Shown: positions 45,194-55,066, counted from the stretch's first letter. The stretch: 64,000 nt of DNA from Sphingomonas sp. GC_Shp_5 (GCF_026540855.1 NZ_JALNUP010000015.1:1-64000); one strand, 5' to 3'. The notes: generated by a model not told the origin, from the sequence alone. Translations and numbers: made by a program.

Positions 45194-45490
45194 ATGGGCA
45201 CCAGCCTGAACAACGCGCGAATTCTGATCGACAGCCGGACCGCCGATGCGGCGCGCGGCAAGCCGGACGCGCTATTCGATCTCGGCATCTGCTATTCGAC
45301 CGGCACCGCCGGCGTCGCGATCGACCTGATCGAGGCGCATAAGTGGTTCAACCTCGCGGCGGTGGCCGGGTTCGGCGAGGCCGCCGACGCCCGCGCCGAG
45401 ATCGCCGGCAACATGACCATGCGCCAGATCGCCGAAGCCCAGCGCCAGGCCCGCGCCTGGATGGGCAGCACCCAGCGCCGCGCGGCCTGA
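45194..45490 (+). CDS. Short Sel1-like repeat protein
   Basis: 98 residues of helical hairpins. DALFDLGICYSTGTAGVAIDLIEAHKWFNLAAVAGFGEAADARAEI is one Sel1-like repeat unit of about 36-40 residues with the expected A-x-xx-LG and A-x-KW-F patterns. Such proteins act as small scaffolds. Start at 45194 (MGTSLNNAR); the upstream in-frame ATG is less likely because the spacer looks regulatory. No signal peptide. It follows panC but has its own AT-rich spacer. Confidence 0.75.
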   Translation: MGTSLNNARILIDSRTADAARGKPDALFDLGICYSTGTAGVAIDLIEAHKWFNLAAVAGFGEAADARAEIAGNMTMRQIAEAQRQARAWMGSTQRRAA

Positions 45491-45570
45491 TCGCTGGTTG
45501 TTGATGCCGGACGTGTGCGGGGGGCGCCAGACGGCGGACGACGTCGCCAGAAGCCGTCATCTCGCAGACC

Positions 45571-45647
45571 GTCATCCCAGCGAAGGCTGGGATCTCGTGC
45601 CGCGACGGACAAGAGGCGCCAAAGACCCCAGCTTGCGCTGGGGTGAC
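45571..45647. repeat. GTCATCCCAGC palindromic repeat, copy C
   Basis: 77 bases. It begins GTCATCCCAGCGAAGGCTGG and ends CCCAGCTTGCGCTGGGGTGAC. It occupies most of the spacer between the Sel1-like gene and topA, which converge. The remainder of that 283-base spacer shows nothing further I can support. Confidence 0.85.
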
Positions 45648-45773
45648 GTGTAGGCTTGGACTGCCACACTGGCCGGAACCCAGAGCCACGCGCCGCACGG
45701 CCTGCGTTCCTATGCTCCTGCCTGCTCAATAGCACGTCGGGCGCCGTTCTCCGGCCCCGACCGTGAACCGACG

Positions 45774-48389
45774 TTATTCCGCGGCGGCCACCTTCTTCAC
45801 CGCCGCTTTCTTGGCTGGCGGCTTTTTGGCCGCCACCTTCTTTGCCGGCTTTGCCGGCGCCGTAGCCTCGGCCTTCTTCGCCGGTGCCTTCTTGGCGGCC
45901 GGCTTCTTCGCCGCCGCCTTCTTTTTCTTCGGCGGGGCCGCGGCGGCGCGGGCGTCGATCAGCTGCGCGGCCTCCTCCAGCGTCAGCGCCTCGGGCGTGA
46001 TCGACTTGGGCAGGGTCGCGTTGGTCTCGCCATCGGTGACGTACGGGCCGTAGCGCCCCTCCATCAGCTTGATCTCGGCCTCGGTGCGCGGATGCTTGCC
46101 GAGTTCCTTGAGCGGCGCCCGCGCCGCACCGCGTGCCGGGCGGCCGCCACCCGCGGCCGCCTCGGCGAGCTTGACCACCGCGGCGTTCATCCCCGTCTCG
46201 AACACCTCGGCGGTCGAGGTCAGCCGCGCATATTTGCCGCTATGCGCGAGATAGGGGCCGTAGCGCCCGATCGAGGCGGTGATCGGCTCGCCCGTCTCCG
46301 GATGCGTGCCCACCGCCCGCGGCAGGCTGAGCAGCTTCAGCGCCCATTCCAGGTCCATCTCGCCGATGTCTTTGGGGATGGACGCGCGCTTGGCGTCCTT
46401 GCCCTCGCCGAGCTGGATATACGGACCGAACCGCCCCGACTTGCGCTCCACCTCGAGCCCCGTCGCCGGATCCTTGCCCAGCCCTTCGGGGCCGCTGTCC
46501 TCGCCATCCTCGCCGCCAGGTTGCGCGAAGCGACGGGTGTATTTGCACTCCGGATAGTTGGAGCAGGCGATGAACGCGCCGAACTTGCCGCCGCGCAGCG
46601 CCAGCTTGCCCGCCTCGCACTTCGGGCACAGCCGCGGGTCGCTGCCGTCCGCCTTGTCGGGGAACAGATAGGGCGCGAGGAACTGGTCGAGCTCGGCGGT
46701 GATCGCCGAGGGCTGCTGCTCCATCACCTCGGCGGTGCGCGGCTTGAAATCGCGCCAGAACGCCTCGAGCACCGCCTGCCACTGCGCGCGGCCACCGGAG
46801 ACGTCGTCCAGCTCCTCCTCGAGCTCGGCCGTATAATCGAAGCCGACATATTTCTCGAAGAAGCGCTCGAGGAACGCCGTCACCAGCCGGCCGCTCTCCT
46901 CGGCGAAGAAGCGGTTCTTCTCGACGCGGACGTAGCTCCTGTCCTTCAGCGTCTTGATGATCGAGGCGTAGGTGGACGGCCGGCCGATGCCGAGCTCCTC
47001 CATCCGCTTGACCAGGCTGGCTTCGGAGAAGCGCGGCGGCGGCTGGGTGAAATGCTGTTCGGCGTTGACCGCCTTCTTGGCCGGGGCATCGCCCTCGCGC
47101 AGCCGCGGCAGCCGGCGCGATTCCTCGTCCTGGCCGGTCTCGTCGGTGCCTTCCTCGTAGAGCGCGAGGAAACCGGGGAAGAGCACCACCTGGCCGGTGG
47201 CGCGCAGGCTGGTGCGGCCGGTGCCGTCGCTCAGCTCGACACTGGTCCGCTCCATCCGCGCCGACGCCATCTGGCTGGCGAGCGCGCGCTTGAACACGAG
47301 GTCGTAGAGCCGCGCATGATCGCCCGAGCCGATCCGGTCACGGCTGAAATCGGTTGGCCGGATCGCCTCATGGGCTTCCTGCGCGTTCTTCGCCTTGGTC
47401 TGATATTGGCGCGGCGCATCGGGAACGTAGGAGGCGTCATAGCGATTGGCGATCGCCAACCGCGCGGCCGAGATGGCGCTGCCGTCCATCTGCACGCCGT
47501 CGGTCCGCATATAGGTGATCGCGCCATCCTCGTAGAGGCCCTGGGCGATCCGCATGGTATGGTCCGCCGAGAAGCCGAGCTTGCGCGCCGCCTCCTGCTG
47601 CAGGGTTGAGGTGGTGAAGGGCGGCGGCGGGTTGCGGCTGGCGGGCTTGGTCTCGACCGACTGGACCGAGAACCGGCCCTCCTCGACCGCGGTCTTCGCG
47701 CGCAGGGCATCGCCTTCGTTGCCGATCGACAGACGATCGACCTTCTTGCCCTCGAATTGGCTCAGCCGCGCCACGAACGGCGTGCCGTCATGCTCCATGT
47801 CGGCGGTGACCGACCAATATTCCTGGGGCACGAATGCCTCGATCTCGCGTTCGCGGCCGACGATCAGCCGCAGCGCCACCGACTGCACCCGGCCCGCCGA
47901 TTTGGCGCCGGGCAGCTTGCGCCACAGCACGGGGGAGAGGGTGAAGCCGACCAGATAGTCGAGCGCGCGCCGCGCCCGATAGGCATCGATCAGATCGGTA
48001 TCGAGCTCGCGCGGGTGCTGCATCGCGGTCGTCACCGCGGCCTTGGTGATGGCGTTGAAGGTGACGCGCTGGACATCCTTGGGCAGCGCCTTGCGGTTGC
48101 GCAGCACTTCCTGGACGTGCCAGCTGATCGCCTCGCCCTCGCGATCGGGATCGGTGGCGAGGATCAGGCGGTCGGCGGTCTTGGACAGATCCGCGATCGC
48201 TTTCAGCTGCTTGGACTTGTCGGCGTAGTTTTCCCACTCCATCGCGAAGCCCTCGTCCGGGTTCACCGACCCGTCCTTGGCGGGCAGGTCGCGGACATGG
48301 CCGTAGCTCGCGAGAACGCGATAGTCCGAACCGAGATACTTCTCGATGGTCTTCGCCTTGGCGGGCGATTCGACGATAACTAGCTGCAT
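45774..48389 (-). CDS. topA: DNA topoisomerase I
   Basis: 871 residues. Type IA topoisomerase that relaxes negative supercoils. TOPRIM: IVESPAKAKTIEKYLG at the start and ILATDPDREGEAISWH (about 77-92). The active-site Tyr lies in GAITYMRTDGVQ (about 295). Zinc-finger-type modules follow (CPKCEAGKLALRGGKFGAFIACSNYPEC), and short repeats GRYGPYL. The C-terminus of about 50 residues is a Lys/Ala/Pro-rich tail (KKPAAKKAPAKK) like those of histone H1-type tails. ATG at 48389. Confidence 0.97.
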   Translation of the reverse strand: MQLVIVESPAKAKTIEKYLGSDYRVLASYGHVRDLPAKDGSVNPDEGFAMEWENYADKSKQLKAIADLSKTADRLILATDPDREGEAISWHVQEVLRNRKALPKDVQRVTFNAITKAAVTTAMQHPRELDTDLIDAYRARRALDYLVGFTLSPVLWRKLPGAKSAGRVQSVALRLIVGREREIEAFVPQEYWSVTADMEHDGTPFVARLSQFEGKKVDRLSIGNEGDALRAKTAVEEGRFSVQSVETKPASRNPPPPFTTSTLQQEAARKLGFSADHTMRIAQGLYEDGAITYMRTDGVQMDGSAISAARLAIANRYDASYVPDAPRQYQTKAKNAQEAHEAIRPTDFSRDRIGSGDHARLYDLVFKRALASQMASARMERTSVELSDGTGRTSLRATGQVVLFPGFLALYEEGTDETGQDEESRRLPRLREGDAPAKKAVNAEQHFTQPPPRFSEASLVKRMEELGIGRPSTYASIIKTLKDRSYVRVEKNRFFAEESGRLVTAFLERFFEKYVGFDYTAELEEELDDVSGGRAQWQAVLEAFWRDFKPRTAEVMEQQPSAITAELDQFLAPYLFPDKADGSDPRLCPKCEAGKLALRGGKFGAFIACSNYPECKYTRRFAQPGGEDGEDSGPEGLGKDPATGLEVERKSGRFGPYIQLGEGKDAKRASIPKDIGEMDLEWALKLLSLPRAVGTHPETGEPITASIGRYGPYLAHSGKYARLTSTAEVFETGMNAAVVKLAEAAAGGGRPARGAARAPLKELGKHPRTEAEIKLMEGRYGPYVTDGETNATLPKSITPEALTLEEAAQLIDARAAAAPPKKKKAAAKKPAAKKAPAKKAEATAPAKPAKKVAAKKPPAKKAAVKKVAAAE

Positions 48390-48449
48390 GGGAAAACTAC
48401 GGGTCCTTACGTGTACGCGTACGAGGATGGGGAGCCGCGGCGCTGCTCG

Positions 48450-49538
48450 TCAAGCGCCGCCGTCGCACAGGCTCACCCTGCCGCCGGCGTGACGCTCCAG
48501 CCGCCCGGCAAGTTCCAGCTCGAGCAACACCGTCTGCACCGCCGCCGGCGACGCGCCCGCCTGGCGGATCAGCTCGTCGATCATCACCGGCACCGGCCCG
48601 AGCAGCGCGGTGAGCCGCGTCCGCTCGGCATCGGTGGCATCCGCCGGCGGCGGGCCGGCGAATGACGGGGCGGGCGCACGCACCGCGCGGGGATCGAACG
48701 GGCGGATCTGCTCGAGGATGTCCTCGGCGGTCTGCACCAGCGTCGCGCCCTCGCGGATCAGCAGGTTGCAGCCTTGCGCGCGCGGGTCGAGCGGGCTGCC
48801 CGGCACCGCCATCACCTCGCGCCCGGCCTCGGTGGCGAGCCGCGCGGTGATCAGCGAGCCCGAGCGCGGCGCCGCCTCCACCACCACCGTCCCGAGCGAC
48901 AGCGCGGCGATGATCCGGTTGCGGTAGGGAAAGTGCCGCGCGCGCGGCTCGGTGCCGGGCGGCTGCTCGGCGACGAGCAGGCCCTCGCGCGCGATCCGCT
49001 CCTGCAGCGCGGCATTCTCCGGCGGAAAGACGACGTCGATGCCACTCGCGATCACGCCAATCGTGCGGGGCAGGGCGCCGCCATGCGCCGCGGTGTCGAT
49101 CCCGCGGGCGAGGCCCGACACCACCGTCACGCCCTCGGCGCTCAGCGCATGGCCGAGCGCGCGCGCCATCCGGCACGCCGCCGCCGAGGCGTTGCGCGCG
49201 CCGACGATGGCGACGCAGCTCTGGCTGGCCAGCGCGACGTCGCCGCGGACGATCAGCGCCGCCGGCGCATCGTCGATCCGCGCCAGCAGCGCGGGATAAG
49301 TAGGGTCGTCGTGGAACAGATAGTGCGCGCCGAGCCGCGCCGTGGCCGCCATCTCGCGCTCGATCGCGGCGGGCGCCGGCACGGTCGGTGGCTGGCCGCC
49401 GCCGCGCCGCGCCAGCGCGGGCAGGGCATCGAGCGCCGCCTCGGCGCTGCCGAACCGGCTGAGCAGTTGCCGATAGGTGACCGGGCCGATCCCGGCGCTG
49501 CGAAGGAGACGGAGCCGCGCGAGAGCGGCGTCAGCCAT
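48450..49538 (-). CDS. dprA: DNA-processing protein DprA
   Basis: 362 residues. It loads RecA on incoming single-stranded DNA during natural transformation. The N-terminal SAM-like domain (about 1-75) precedes the Rossmann-like DprA domain: VAIVGARNASAAACRMA, VVSGLARGIDTAAHGGAL, VIASGIDVVFPPENAAL, GSLITARLATEAGREVMAVPG and GCNLLIREGA. A winged-helix-like C-terminal domain follows (about 300-360). Its ATG overlaps the plsY stop by eight bases, a common arrangement. Confidence 0.95.
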   Translation of the reverse strand: MADAALARLRLLRSAGIGPVTYRQLLSRFGSAEAALDALPALARRGGGQPPTVPAPAAIEREMAATARLGAHYLFHDDPTYPALLARIDDAPAALIVRGDVALASQSCVAIVGARNASAAACRMARALGHALSAEGVTVVSGLARGIDTAAHGGALPRTIGVIASGIDVVFPPENAALQERIAREGLLVAEQPPGTEPRARHFPYRNRIIAALSLGTVVVEAAPRSGSLITARLATEAGREVMAVPGSPLDPRAQGCNLLIREGATLVQTAEDILEQIRPFDPRAVRAPAPSFAGPPPADATDAERTRLTALLGPVPVMIDELIRQAGASPAAVQTVLLELELAGRLERHAGGRVSLCDGGA

Positions 49539-50136
49539 GCTGGCGCCCGATACGCGGCTCGGTGCCGGTGATCAGCCGCTCGATATTGGGGCCGTGCTTC
49601 CACAGCACGATCACCGCCAGCACAAGCAGCAGCATCACCAGATCGAACCGTCCGAACAGCGCCGCCGCCACCGGCGCGCTCACCGCCGCCGCCATCCCTG
49701 CCACCGACGATACACGCACGGTCGCGAGCAGGCCGAGCCAGACGGCCGCGTAGATCAGGCCCAGCGGCCAGTAGAGCGCCACGGCGATGCCCATCAGCGT
49801 CGCCACGCCCTTGCCGCCGTTGAAGCGCAGCCAGATCGGATAGCAATGGCCGATAAAGGCGGCGGCGGCCGCGATCAGCGCATTGCCGGGGAACAGCGCC
49901 TCGACGATCCACACCGCCGCGGCGCCCTTCAGCATGTCGAGCAGCAGGGTCGCCGCCGCCAGCCCCTTGCGGCCGGTGCGCAGCACGTTGGTGGCGCCGA
50001 TGTTTCCCGAGCCGATGGTGCGCAGGTCGCCCGCACCGCCGAGCCGCGTCAGGATCACGCCGAAAGGAATCGAGCCCAGCAGATAGCCGAGCACGAGTGC
50101 GCAAGCGGGTGCTAACCAGAATATCGCTGTCGGCAC
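49531..50136 (-). CDS. plsY: Glycerol-3-phosphate acyltransferase PlsY
   Basis: 201 residues with five transmembrane helices. It acylates glycerol-3-phosphate from acyl-phosphate, the first step of phospholipid synthesis. Conserved motifs: LLGSIPFGVILTRL with Ser/Arg, GSGNIGATNVLRTGRKG, and FNGGKGVATLMG. I place the start at a GTG (50136), five bases after AAGGGGGA; two upstream in-frame ATG codons lack a binding site. It overlaps dprA by eight bases. Confidence 0.94.
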   Translation of the reverse strand: MPTAIFWLAPACALVLGYLLGSIPFGVILTRLGGAGDLRTIGSGNIGATNVLRTGRKGLAAATLLLDMLKGAAAVWIVEALFPGNALIAAAAAFIGHCYPIWLRFNGGKGVATLMGIAVALYWPLGLIYAAVWLGLLATVRVSSVAGMAAAVSAPVAAALFGRFDLVMLLLVLAVIVLWKHGPNIERLITGTEPRIGRQHG

Positions 50137-50276
50137 GTCGTCCCCCTTGCCAACATACATAGGGATTGGGGCAAAAATCGGCAACAACCTCCATCAGGCC
50201 GGTTCTATTGATGCTGGTGCGGCGGCCGTCGATCGCGGCCCTTGCCTTGGCCGTCGCACCGCATATGGCGGCGATC

Positions 50277-51071
50277 ATGGATCGTCGCCCCATTCTGTTC
50301 TTCGATTCGGGCGTTGGCGGCCTGTCGATCGTCGCGCCGGCCCGGGCGCTGCTGCCGACCGCGCCGTTCGTCTACGCCGCCGATTCGGCAGGCTTCCCTT
50401 ATGGCATCAAGACCGAGTCGGAGATCGCCGCGCGGGTGCCGGCGCTGCTTGGCCGGCTCGCCGAGCGCTTCCGCCCGCGGCTGATCGTCATCGCCTGCAA
50501 CACCGCCTCCACCATCGCGCTGCCCGCGGTCCGCGCCGCGCTCGATCTCCCGGTGGTCGGAACGGTGCCGGCGATCAAGCCTGCCGCGGCGCTGAGCCTC
50601 ACCCGCACCATCGGCGTGCTCGGCACCGATGCCACCGTGCGCCAGGCCTATGTCGACGATCTGGCCGCGCGGTTCGCCGGCGATTGCACCGTGATCCGCC
50701 ACGGCTCGGCGGCGCTGGTCGAACTGGCCGAAGCCAGGCTCCACGGGTTGCCGACTCCGCCCGCCGCTTATGCCGCGGTGCTCGCCGGCCTGTTCGGCCA
50801 GCCCGGTGGCGACCGGATCGACGTTGTCGTCAACGCCTGCACTCACTTTCCCCTGGTCGAGGCCGAACTCGCCGCTGCAGCGCCGCACCCGGTGCGCTTC
50901 GTCGATGGCGGCGCGGGCATCGCGCGGCGCATCGCCCATCTCACCGATGGCGATGCATGGCGCGAGCAGGCGCCGCCAGGCGTCGCCGTGTTCACCCGCC
51001 TCGGCGCCGCCGAGCGCGCGCTCACGCCCGCGCTGGCGACTCGCGGCTTTGTCACGCTGGCCGAACTATGA
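50277..51071 (+). CDS. murI: Glutamate racemase
   Basis: 264 residues. It makes D-glutamate for peptidoglycan. The two catalytic cysteines are in VIACNTASTIALP (Cys74) and VVNACTHFPLV (Cys188); FFDSGVGGLSIV (8-19) and YAADSAGFPYG are also conserved. The ATG at 50277 gives the family length; an in-frame ATG 12 bases upstream is possible. It diverges from plsY. Confidence 0.95.
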   Translation: MDRRPILFFDSGVGGLSIVAPARALLPTAPFVYAADSAGFPYGIKTESEIAARVPALLGRLAERFRPRLIVIACNTASTIALPAVRAALDLPVVGTVPAIKPAAALSLTRTIGVLGTDATVRQAYVDDLAARFAGDCTVIRHGSAALVELAEARLHGLPTPPAAYAAVLAGLFGQPGGDRIDVVVNACTHFPLVEAELAAAAPHPVRFVDGGAGIARRIAHLTDGDAWREQAPPGVAVFTRLGAAERALTPALATRGFVTLAEL

Positions 51072-51087
51072 TGCCGCCTGGGACAAT

Positions 51088-51101
51088 TTGACCAAGGTCA
51101 A
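51088..51101 (+). promoter_or_regulatory. FNR/FixK-family binding site upstream of hemA
   Basis: TTGACCAAGGTCAA is a near-perfect 14-base palindrome of the TTGAC-N4-GTCAA class recognised by FNR/FixK/DNR-type regulators. Its centre lies 82.5 bases before the hemA ATG. If it acts at -41.5, transcription would start near 51136, leaving a 41-base leader and supporting the ATG at 51177. Confidence 0.55.
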
Positions 51102-51176
51102 TCATACCTTGATCGATTACGGATAGTGGCCAAATTGCCTGGCATCGGGCGGGGCGGAGGCGTAGCAACTGCGATC

Positions 51177-52421
51177 ATGACTGTGGACGGTACCGACACG
51201 CAGCGAGTGGATTATTCGCGCGTCTTCACCCAGGCGATCGATCGTCTCCATGCCGAGGGCCGCTATCGCGTCTTCATCGACATCCTCCGCAACAAGGGGA
51301 TGTTCCCCAATGCCCGGTGCTTCGCCGGTCACAACGGCCCCAAGCCGATCACCGTCTGGTGCTCCAACGACTATCTCGCCATGGGCCAGCACCCCAAGGT
51401 GATTGAGGCGATGGAAGAGGCGCTGCACGATGTCGGCGCCGGTTCCGGCGGTACCCGCAACATCGGCGGCAACACCCATTACCATGTCGATCTCGAGGCG
51501 GAGCTCGCCGATCTCCACGGCAAGGAAGCGGCGCTGCTGTTCACCAGCGGCTATGTCTCCAACGAGGCGACGCTGTCGACGCTCGCCCGGCTGCTGCCCG
51601 GCTGCGTGATCTTTTCGGACGAGCTCAACCACGCCTCGATGATCGCGGGCATCCGCAACTCGGGCTGCGAAAAGCGGATCTTCCGCCACAATGATCTCGC
51701 GCATCTCGAGGAGCTGCTCGCCGCCGAGGATCCCGCCGCGCCCAAGCTGATCGCGTTCGAGAGCGTCTATTCGATGGAAGCGGACGTCGCGCCGATCACC
51801 GCGATCTGCGATCTCGCCGACAAGTATAACGCGCTGACCTACCTCGACGAGGTCCATGCCGTCGGCATGTACGGCCCGCGCGGCGGCGGCATCTCCGAGC
51901 GCGACGGCGTCGCCGATCGGCTGACGATCATCGAGGGCACGCTCGGCAAGGCGTTCGGCGTGATGGGCGGCTATATCGCCGCGGACCAGACCATCGTCGA
52001 TGTCATCCGCAGCTATGCGCCGGGCTTCATCTTCACCACCTCGCTGTCGCCGGTGCTGGTCGCGGGCGTGCTCGCCAGCGTCCGCCACCTCAAGGCGTCG
52101 AGCGTCGAGCGCGAGGGCCAGCAGGCCTCGGCGACCCTGCTCAAGACGATGTTCGTCGAGGCCGGCCTGCCGGTAATGCTCGGTGAGACGCATATCGTGC
52201 CGGTGCAGGTCGGCGATCCGGTCAAGGCCAAGAAGATCAGCGACATCCTGCTCGCCGAATATGGCGTCTACGTGCAGCCGATCAATTATCCGACCGTGCC
52301 GCGCGGCACCGAGCGGCTGCGCTTCACCCCCGGCCCGAACCACGACGAGGCGATGATGCGCGACCTCACGGGCGCGCTGGTCGAGATCTGGAGCCGGCTC
52401 GAGTTGCGCAAGGCCGCGTGA
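51177..52421 (+). CDS. hemA: 5-aminolevulinate synthase
   Basis: 414 residues. PLP enzyme of the alpha-oxoamine synthase family that condenses glycine and succinyl-CoA, the alphaproteobacterial route to heme. The PLP Lys258 is in [58 protein letters not shown] and [12 protein letters not shown] are diagnostic. ATG at 51177; a frame open to a GTG at 51126 exists, but the FNR-type box suggests transcription begins after it. No strong ribosome binding site was found. Confidence 0.96.
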   Translation: MTVDGTDTQRVDYSRVFTQAIDRLHAEGRYRVFIDILRNKGMFPNARCFAGHNGPKPITVWCSNDYLAMGQHPKVIEAMEEALHDVGAGSGGTRNIGGNTHYHVDLEAELADLHGKEAALLFTSGYVSNEATLSTLARLLPGCVIFSDELNHASMIAGIRNSGCEKRIFRHNDLAHLEELLAAEDPAAPKLIAFESVYSMEADVAPITAICDLADKYNALTYLDEVHAVGMYGPRGGGISERDGVADRLTIIEGTLGKAFGVMGGYIAADQTIVDVIRSYAPGFIFTTSLSPVLVAGVLASVRHLKASSVEREGQQASATLLKTMFVEAGLPVMLGETHIVPVQVGDPVKAKKISDILLAEYGVYVQPINYPTVPRGTERLRFTPGPNHDEAMMRDLTGALVEIWSRLELRKAA

Positions 52422-52451
52422 CCGGCGCTACCCGCCGGCAACGGCGGCCAT

Positions 52452-53006
52452 TCAGCCGAGCGTGATCGACGCAGCCGTCGTCGGCACGGCGAGCAGCTCG
52501 GTGAAGCGCACGACGCTGCGCTGGCGATAGGTCTCCCCTTCCGGATCGGCCATGACGTGGATCACCTGCGGGGCGAGATCCACCACCCAATAATGCGGAA
52601 TGCCGCTGCGGGCATAAGCGGCCAGCTTCTCGCCGAGATCGCGGCCGAGCGTGGTCTCGGCAATCTCCACCGCCAGGATCACGTCCGCCGGATCGACCGC
52701 GCGGTCGCTGGCGACGTCCGGAATTGTCACCGCAATGTCCACCGCGCGCACATTATGCTCGTCCAGCTGCACGATCAGGTCGATCGCCAGCCTTGCCGTG
52801 CCCGCGTAAAGCGGCAGCAGCTGCGCGAACAGCCGCCCATTGGCCTCCCCGTGCGCCATGTACGCAGGCATCATCTTGACGATCTCCCCTGCAACCAGCT
52901 CTACGCGCAGGTCGGAGAAGGCGCCCGCATTCACCATGCGCAGGAACTCGGCGGCGGTGAACCCGCCCGCGACGGCCGCGGCTTCGATCCGGACGAGTGA
53001 TTTCAT
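52452..53006 (-). CDS. Uma2 family endonuclease-like protein
   Basis: 184 residues of the DUF820/Uma2 group, which has a PD-(D/E)xK fold. FTAAEFLRMVNAGAFSDLRVELVAGEIVKM (about 15-44), NVRAVDIAVTIPDV, PADVILAVEIAETTLGRDLGEKLAAYARSGIPHYWVVDL are the family hallmarks, with the VEIAETT segment holding an acidic catalytic Glu and the K in GEKLAAY. Despite the name, activity is unproven. It converges on hemA across 30 bases. Such genes are often mobile; codon use looks like its neighbours. Confidence 0.88.
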   Translation of the reverse strand: MKSLVRIEAAAVAGGFTAAEFLRMVNAGAFSDLRVELVAGEIVKMMPAYMAHGEANGRLFAQLLPLYAGTARLAIDLIVQLDEHNVRAVDIAVTIPDVASDRAVDPADVILAVEIAETTLGRDLGEKLAAYARSGIPHYWVVDLAPQVIHVMADPEGETYRQRSVVRFTELLAVPTTAASITLG

Positions 53007-53032
53007 GGGCTTGGCATAACAGATCGGCGCGA

Positions 53033-53147
53033 CGCTGTCCTACATGCCGCGGGTTTGCTACCCACAGTGGATCTTTCTCATCGTCGCCAAAATCGAAACG
53101 ATCAAAGTTGAGAATCGACTATCCGAGTGACAACTTCCTCAACTTGT
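53033..53147 (+). repeat. Dispersed repeat, copy 2 (partner at 7092-7225)
   Basis: CGCTGTCCTACA (53033-53044) and the 76-base block (53072-53147) match copy 1, including the 16-base TCTTTCTCATCGTCGC start, GAAACGATC, and the GACAACTTC-CTCAACTTGT end. The central 24 bases differ. It lies upstream of rpiB between divergent genes. Confidence 0.7.
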
Positions 53148-53279
53148 CTCGCGGCGCAACGCTTCGGACGCAGGGAGCACGGCCACGTCGGCGACATCCC
53201 CGCTGAGGCTGGCCAAGCGGCCGTCGCGGCGGTAAGGGCGCAAGCCATCCCGTCACTCGCCGAAAAGGCTCCTGTCGCC

Positions 53280-53750
53280 GTGCGCATCGCCATCGCCTCC
53301 GATCACGCCGCCGTGTCGCTCAAGGCGACGCTTGCCGGCTGGCTGCGCGACGCCGGCCACGAGGTGCTCGATTGCGGCACCGATGGCAGCGCCAGCGTCG
53401 ACTATCCCGATTACGGCTATGCCGTTGCCCAGGCGCTCGCCGATAACCGCGCCGATCGCGGCGTTGCCTTGTGCGGCTCGGGCATCGGCATCTCGATTGC
53501 CGCCAACCGCCATCCCGCCTGCCGCTGCGCGTTGGTTTCGGAGCCGCTCTCGGCCGAACTCGCGCGGGTCCACAACGATGCCAATGCCATCGCCATGGGC
53601 GCCCGCCTGATCGGCGAGGAGATGGCCAAGGCCTGTCTCGCCGCCTTCCTTGCCGCCGAGTTCGCCGGCGGCCGCCATCAGCAGCGGGTCGACAAATTGT
53701 CCGCCCCCACGATCCAGACCGGCGGCGCGCCCGCCAAGGAGTTCGCATGA
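53280..53750 (+). CDS. rpiB: Ribose-5-phosphate isomerase B
   Basis: 156 residues. Interconverts ribose-5-P and ribulose-5-[23 protein letters not shown] opens the RpiB/LacAB fold; the base Cys65 is in [17 protein letters not shown], and [15 protein letters not shown] is the conserved distal motif. GTG start at 53280. Its stop overlaps the glyA start by four bases (ATGA). It is the first gene of the rpiB-glyA-small protein-nrdR-trmJ operon. Confidence 0.93.
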   Translation: MRIAIASDHAAVSLKATLAGWLRDAGHEVLDCGTDGSASVDYPDYGYAVAQALADNRADRGVALCGSGIGISIAANRHPACRCALVSEPLSAELARVHNDANAIAMGARLIGEEMAKACLAAFLAAEFAGGRHQQRVDKLSAPTIQTGGAPAKEFA

Positions 53751-55057
53751 GCACCCAGCCTCAAGACCTGCACGCCGTCCAGTTCGATGGCTTCTTCACC
53801 CGCGGCCTTGCCGAGGCGGATCCTGCGGTGTTCGCCGGCGTGGCGCATGAGCTGACCCGCGAGCAGACCCAGGTCGAGCTGATCGCGTCGGAGAACATCG
53901 TCAGCCAGGCGGTGCTCGAGGCGCAGGGCTCGGTGTTCACCAACAAATATGCCGAAGGCTATCCCGGCAAGCGCTACTACCAGGGCTGCGCGCCGTCCGA
54001 CGAGGTCGAGACGCTGGCGATCGAACGCGCCAAGCAGATCTTCGGCTGCGGCTTTGCCAACGTCCAGCCGCATTCGGGCGCGCAGGCGAACGGCGCAGTG
54101 ATGCTGGCGCTGGTCAAGCCGGGCGAGACCATCCTCGGCATGAGCCTCGATGCCGGCGGCCATCTCACCCATGGCGCGCGTGCAGCGATGAGCGGCAAGT
54201 GGTTCAACGCGGTGCAGTATGGCGTCGATCCGGTCACCCATCTGATCGACTATGATCAGGTCGAGGCGCTTGCGGTCGAGCACCAGCCCAAGCTGATCAT
54301 CGCCGGCGGTTCGGCCTATCCGCGCGTCATCGATTTCGCCCGGTTCCGCGCCATCGCCGACAAGGTCGGCGCCTATTTCATGGTCGACATGGCGCATTTC
54401 GCCGGCATCGTCGCCGCCGGGCTGCACCCGACGCCGTTCGGCCACGCCCATGTTGTCACCACCACCACCCACAAGACGCTGCGCGGCCCCCGTGGCGGCA
54501 TGATCCTCACCGATGACGAGGCGCTGGCCAAGAAGCTCAATTCGGCGGTGTTTCCCGGGCTCCAGGGCGGGCCCCTGATGCACGTCATCGCCGCCAAGGC
54601 GGTCGCGTTCGGCGAGGCGCTGCGCCCCGATTACAAGAGCTACATCGCTGCGGTGGTGGAGAATGCCAAGGTGCTCGCGGCGACCCTCAAGGAGCGTGGC
54701 AGCGATGTCGTCTCCGGCGGCACCGACACCCATCTGGCGCTGATCGATCTCACCCCGCTTGGCATCACCGGCAAGGATGCCGACGAGGCGCTCGAGCGCG
54801 CCGGCATCACCTGCAACAAGAACGGTATCCCCAACGATCCGCTGCCCCCGGTCAAGACCAGCGGCATCCGCGTCGGTACCCCCGCGGGCACTACCCGCGG
54901 CTTTGGCCCCGCCGAATTCCGCGAGATCGGCAACATGGTCGCCGACGTGCTCGACGGCCTAGCCGCCAAGGGCGAGCACGGTGACGCCGCCGTCGAGGCG
55001 AATGTGCGGGAACGGGTTGCGGCGCTGTGCGCTAGGTTCCCCATCTACCAGCGTTAA
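53747..55057 (+). CDS. glyA: Serine hydroxymethyltransferase
   Basis: 436 residues. Reversibly transfers the serine beta-carbon to tetrahydrofolate. The PLP Lys243 is in [15 protein letters not shown], and [37 protein letters not shown] (about 44-80), VDMAHFAG and [11 protein letters not shown] are diagnostic. It is translationally coupled to rpiB and followed by a small ORF and nrdR. Linkage to nrdR and rpiB fits a role in nucleotide and one-carbon metabolism. Confidence 0.97.
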   Translation: MSTQPQDLHAVQFDGFFTRGLAEADPAVFAGVAHELTREQTQVELIASENIVSQAVLEAQGSVFTNKYAEGYPGKRYYQGCAPSDEVETLAIERAKQIFGCGFANVQPHSGAQANGAVMLALVKPGETILGMSLDAGGHLTHGARAAMSGKWFNAVQYGVDPVTHLIDYDQVEALAVEHQPKLIIAGGSAYPRVIDFARFRAIADKVGAYFMVDMAHFAGIVAAGLHPTPFGHAHVVTTTTHKTLRGPRGGMILTDDEALAKKLNSAVFPGLQGGPLMHVIAAKAVAFGEALRPDYKSYIAAVVENAKVLAATLKERGSDVVSGGTDTHLALIDLTPLGITGKDADEALERAGITCNKNGIPNDPLPPVKTSGIRVGTPAGTTRGFGPAEFREIGNMVADVLDGLAAKGEHGDAAVEANVRERVAALCARFPIYQR

Positions 55058-55066
55058 GGAAGACCG

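Noticed and set aside
45669-45694. EcfG-like GGAAC at 45673
   Set aside because: The expected CGTT at 16 or 17 bases is missing (ACGG instead), so it is not counted.
51126-51176. GTG at 51126 as the hemA start
   Set aside because: It lacks a ribosome binding site, the added residues are not typical of ALAS, and the FNR-type box implies transcription starts after it.
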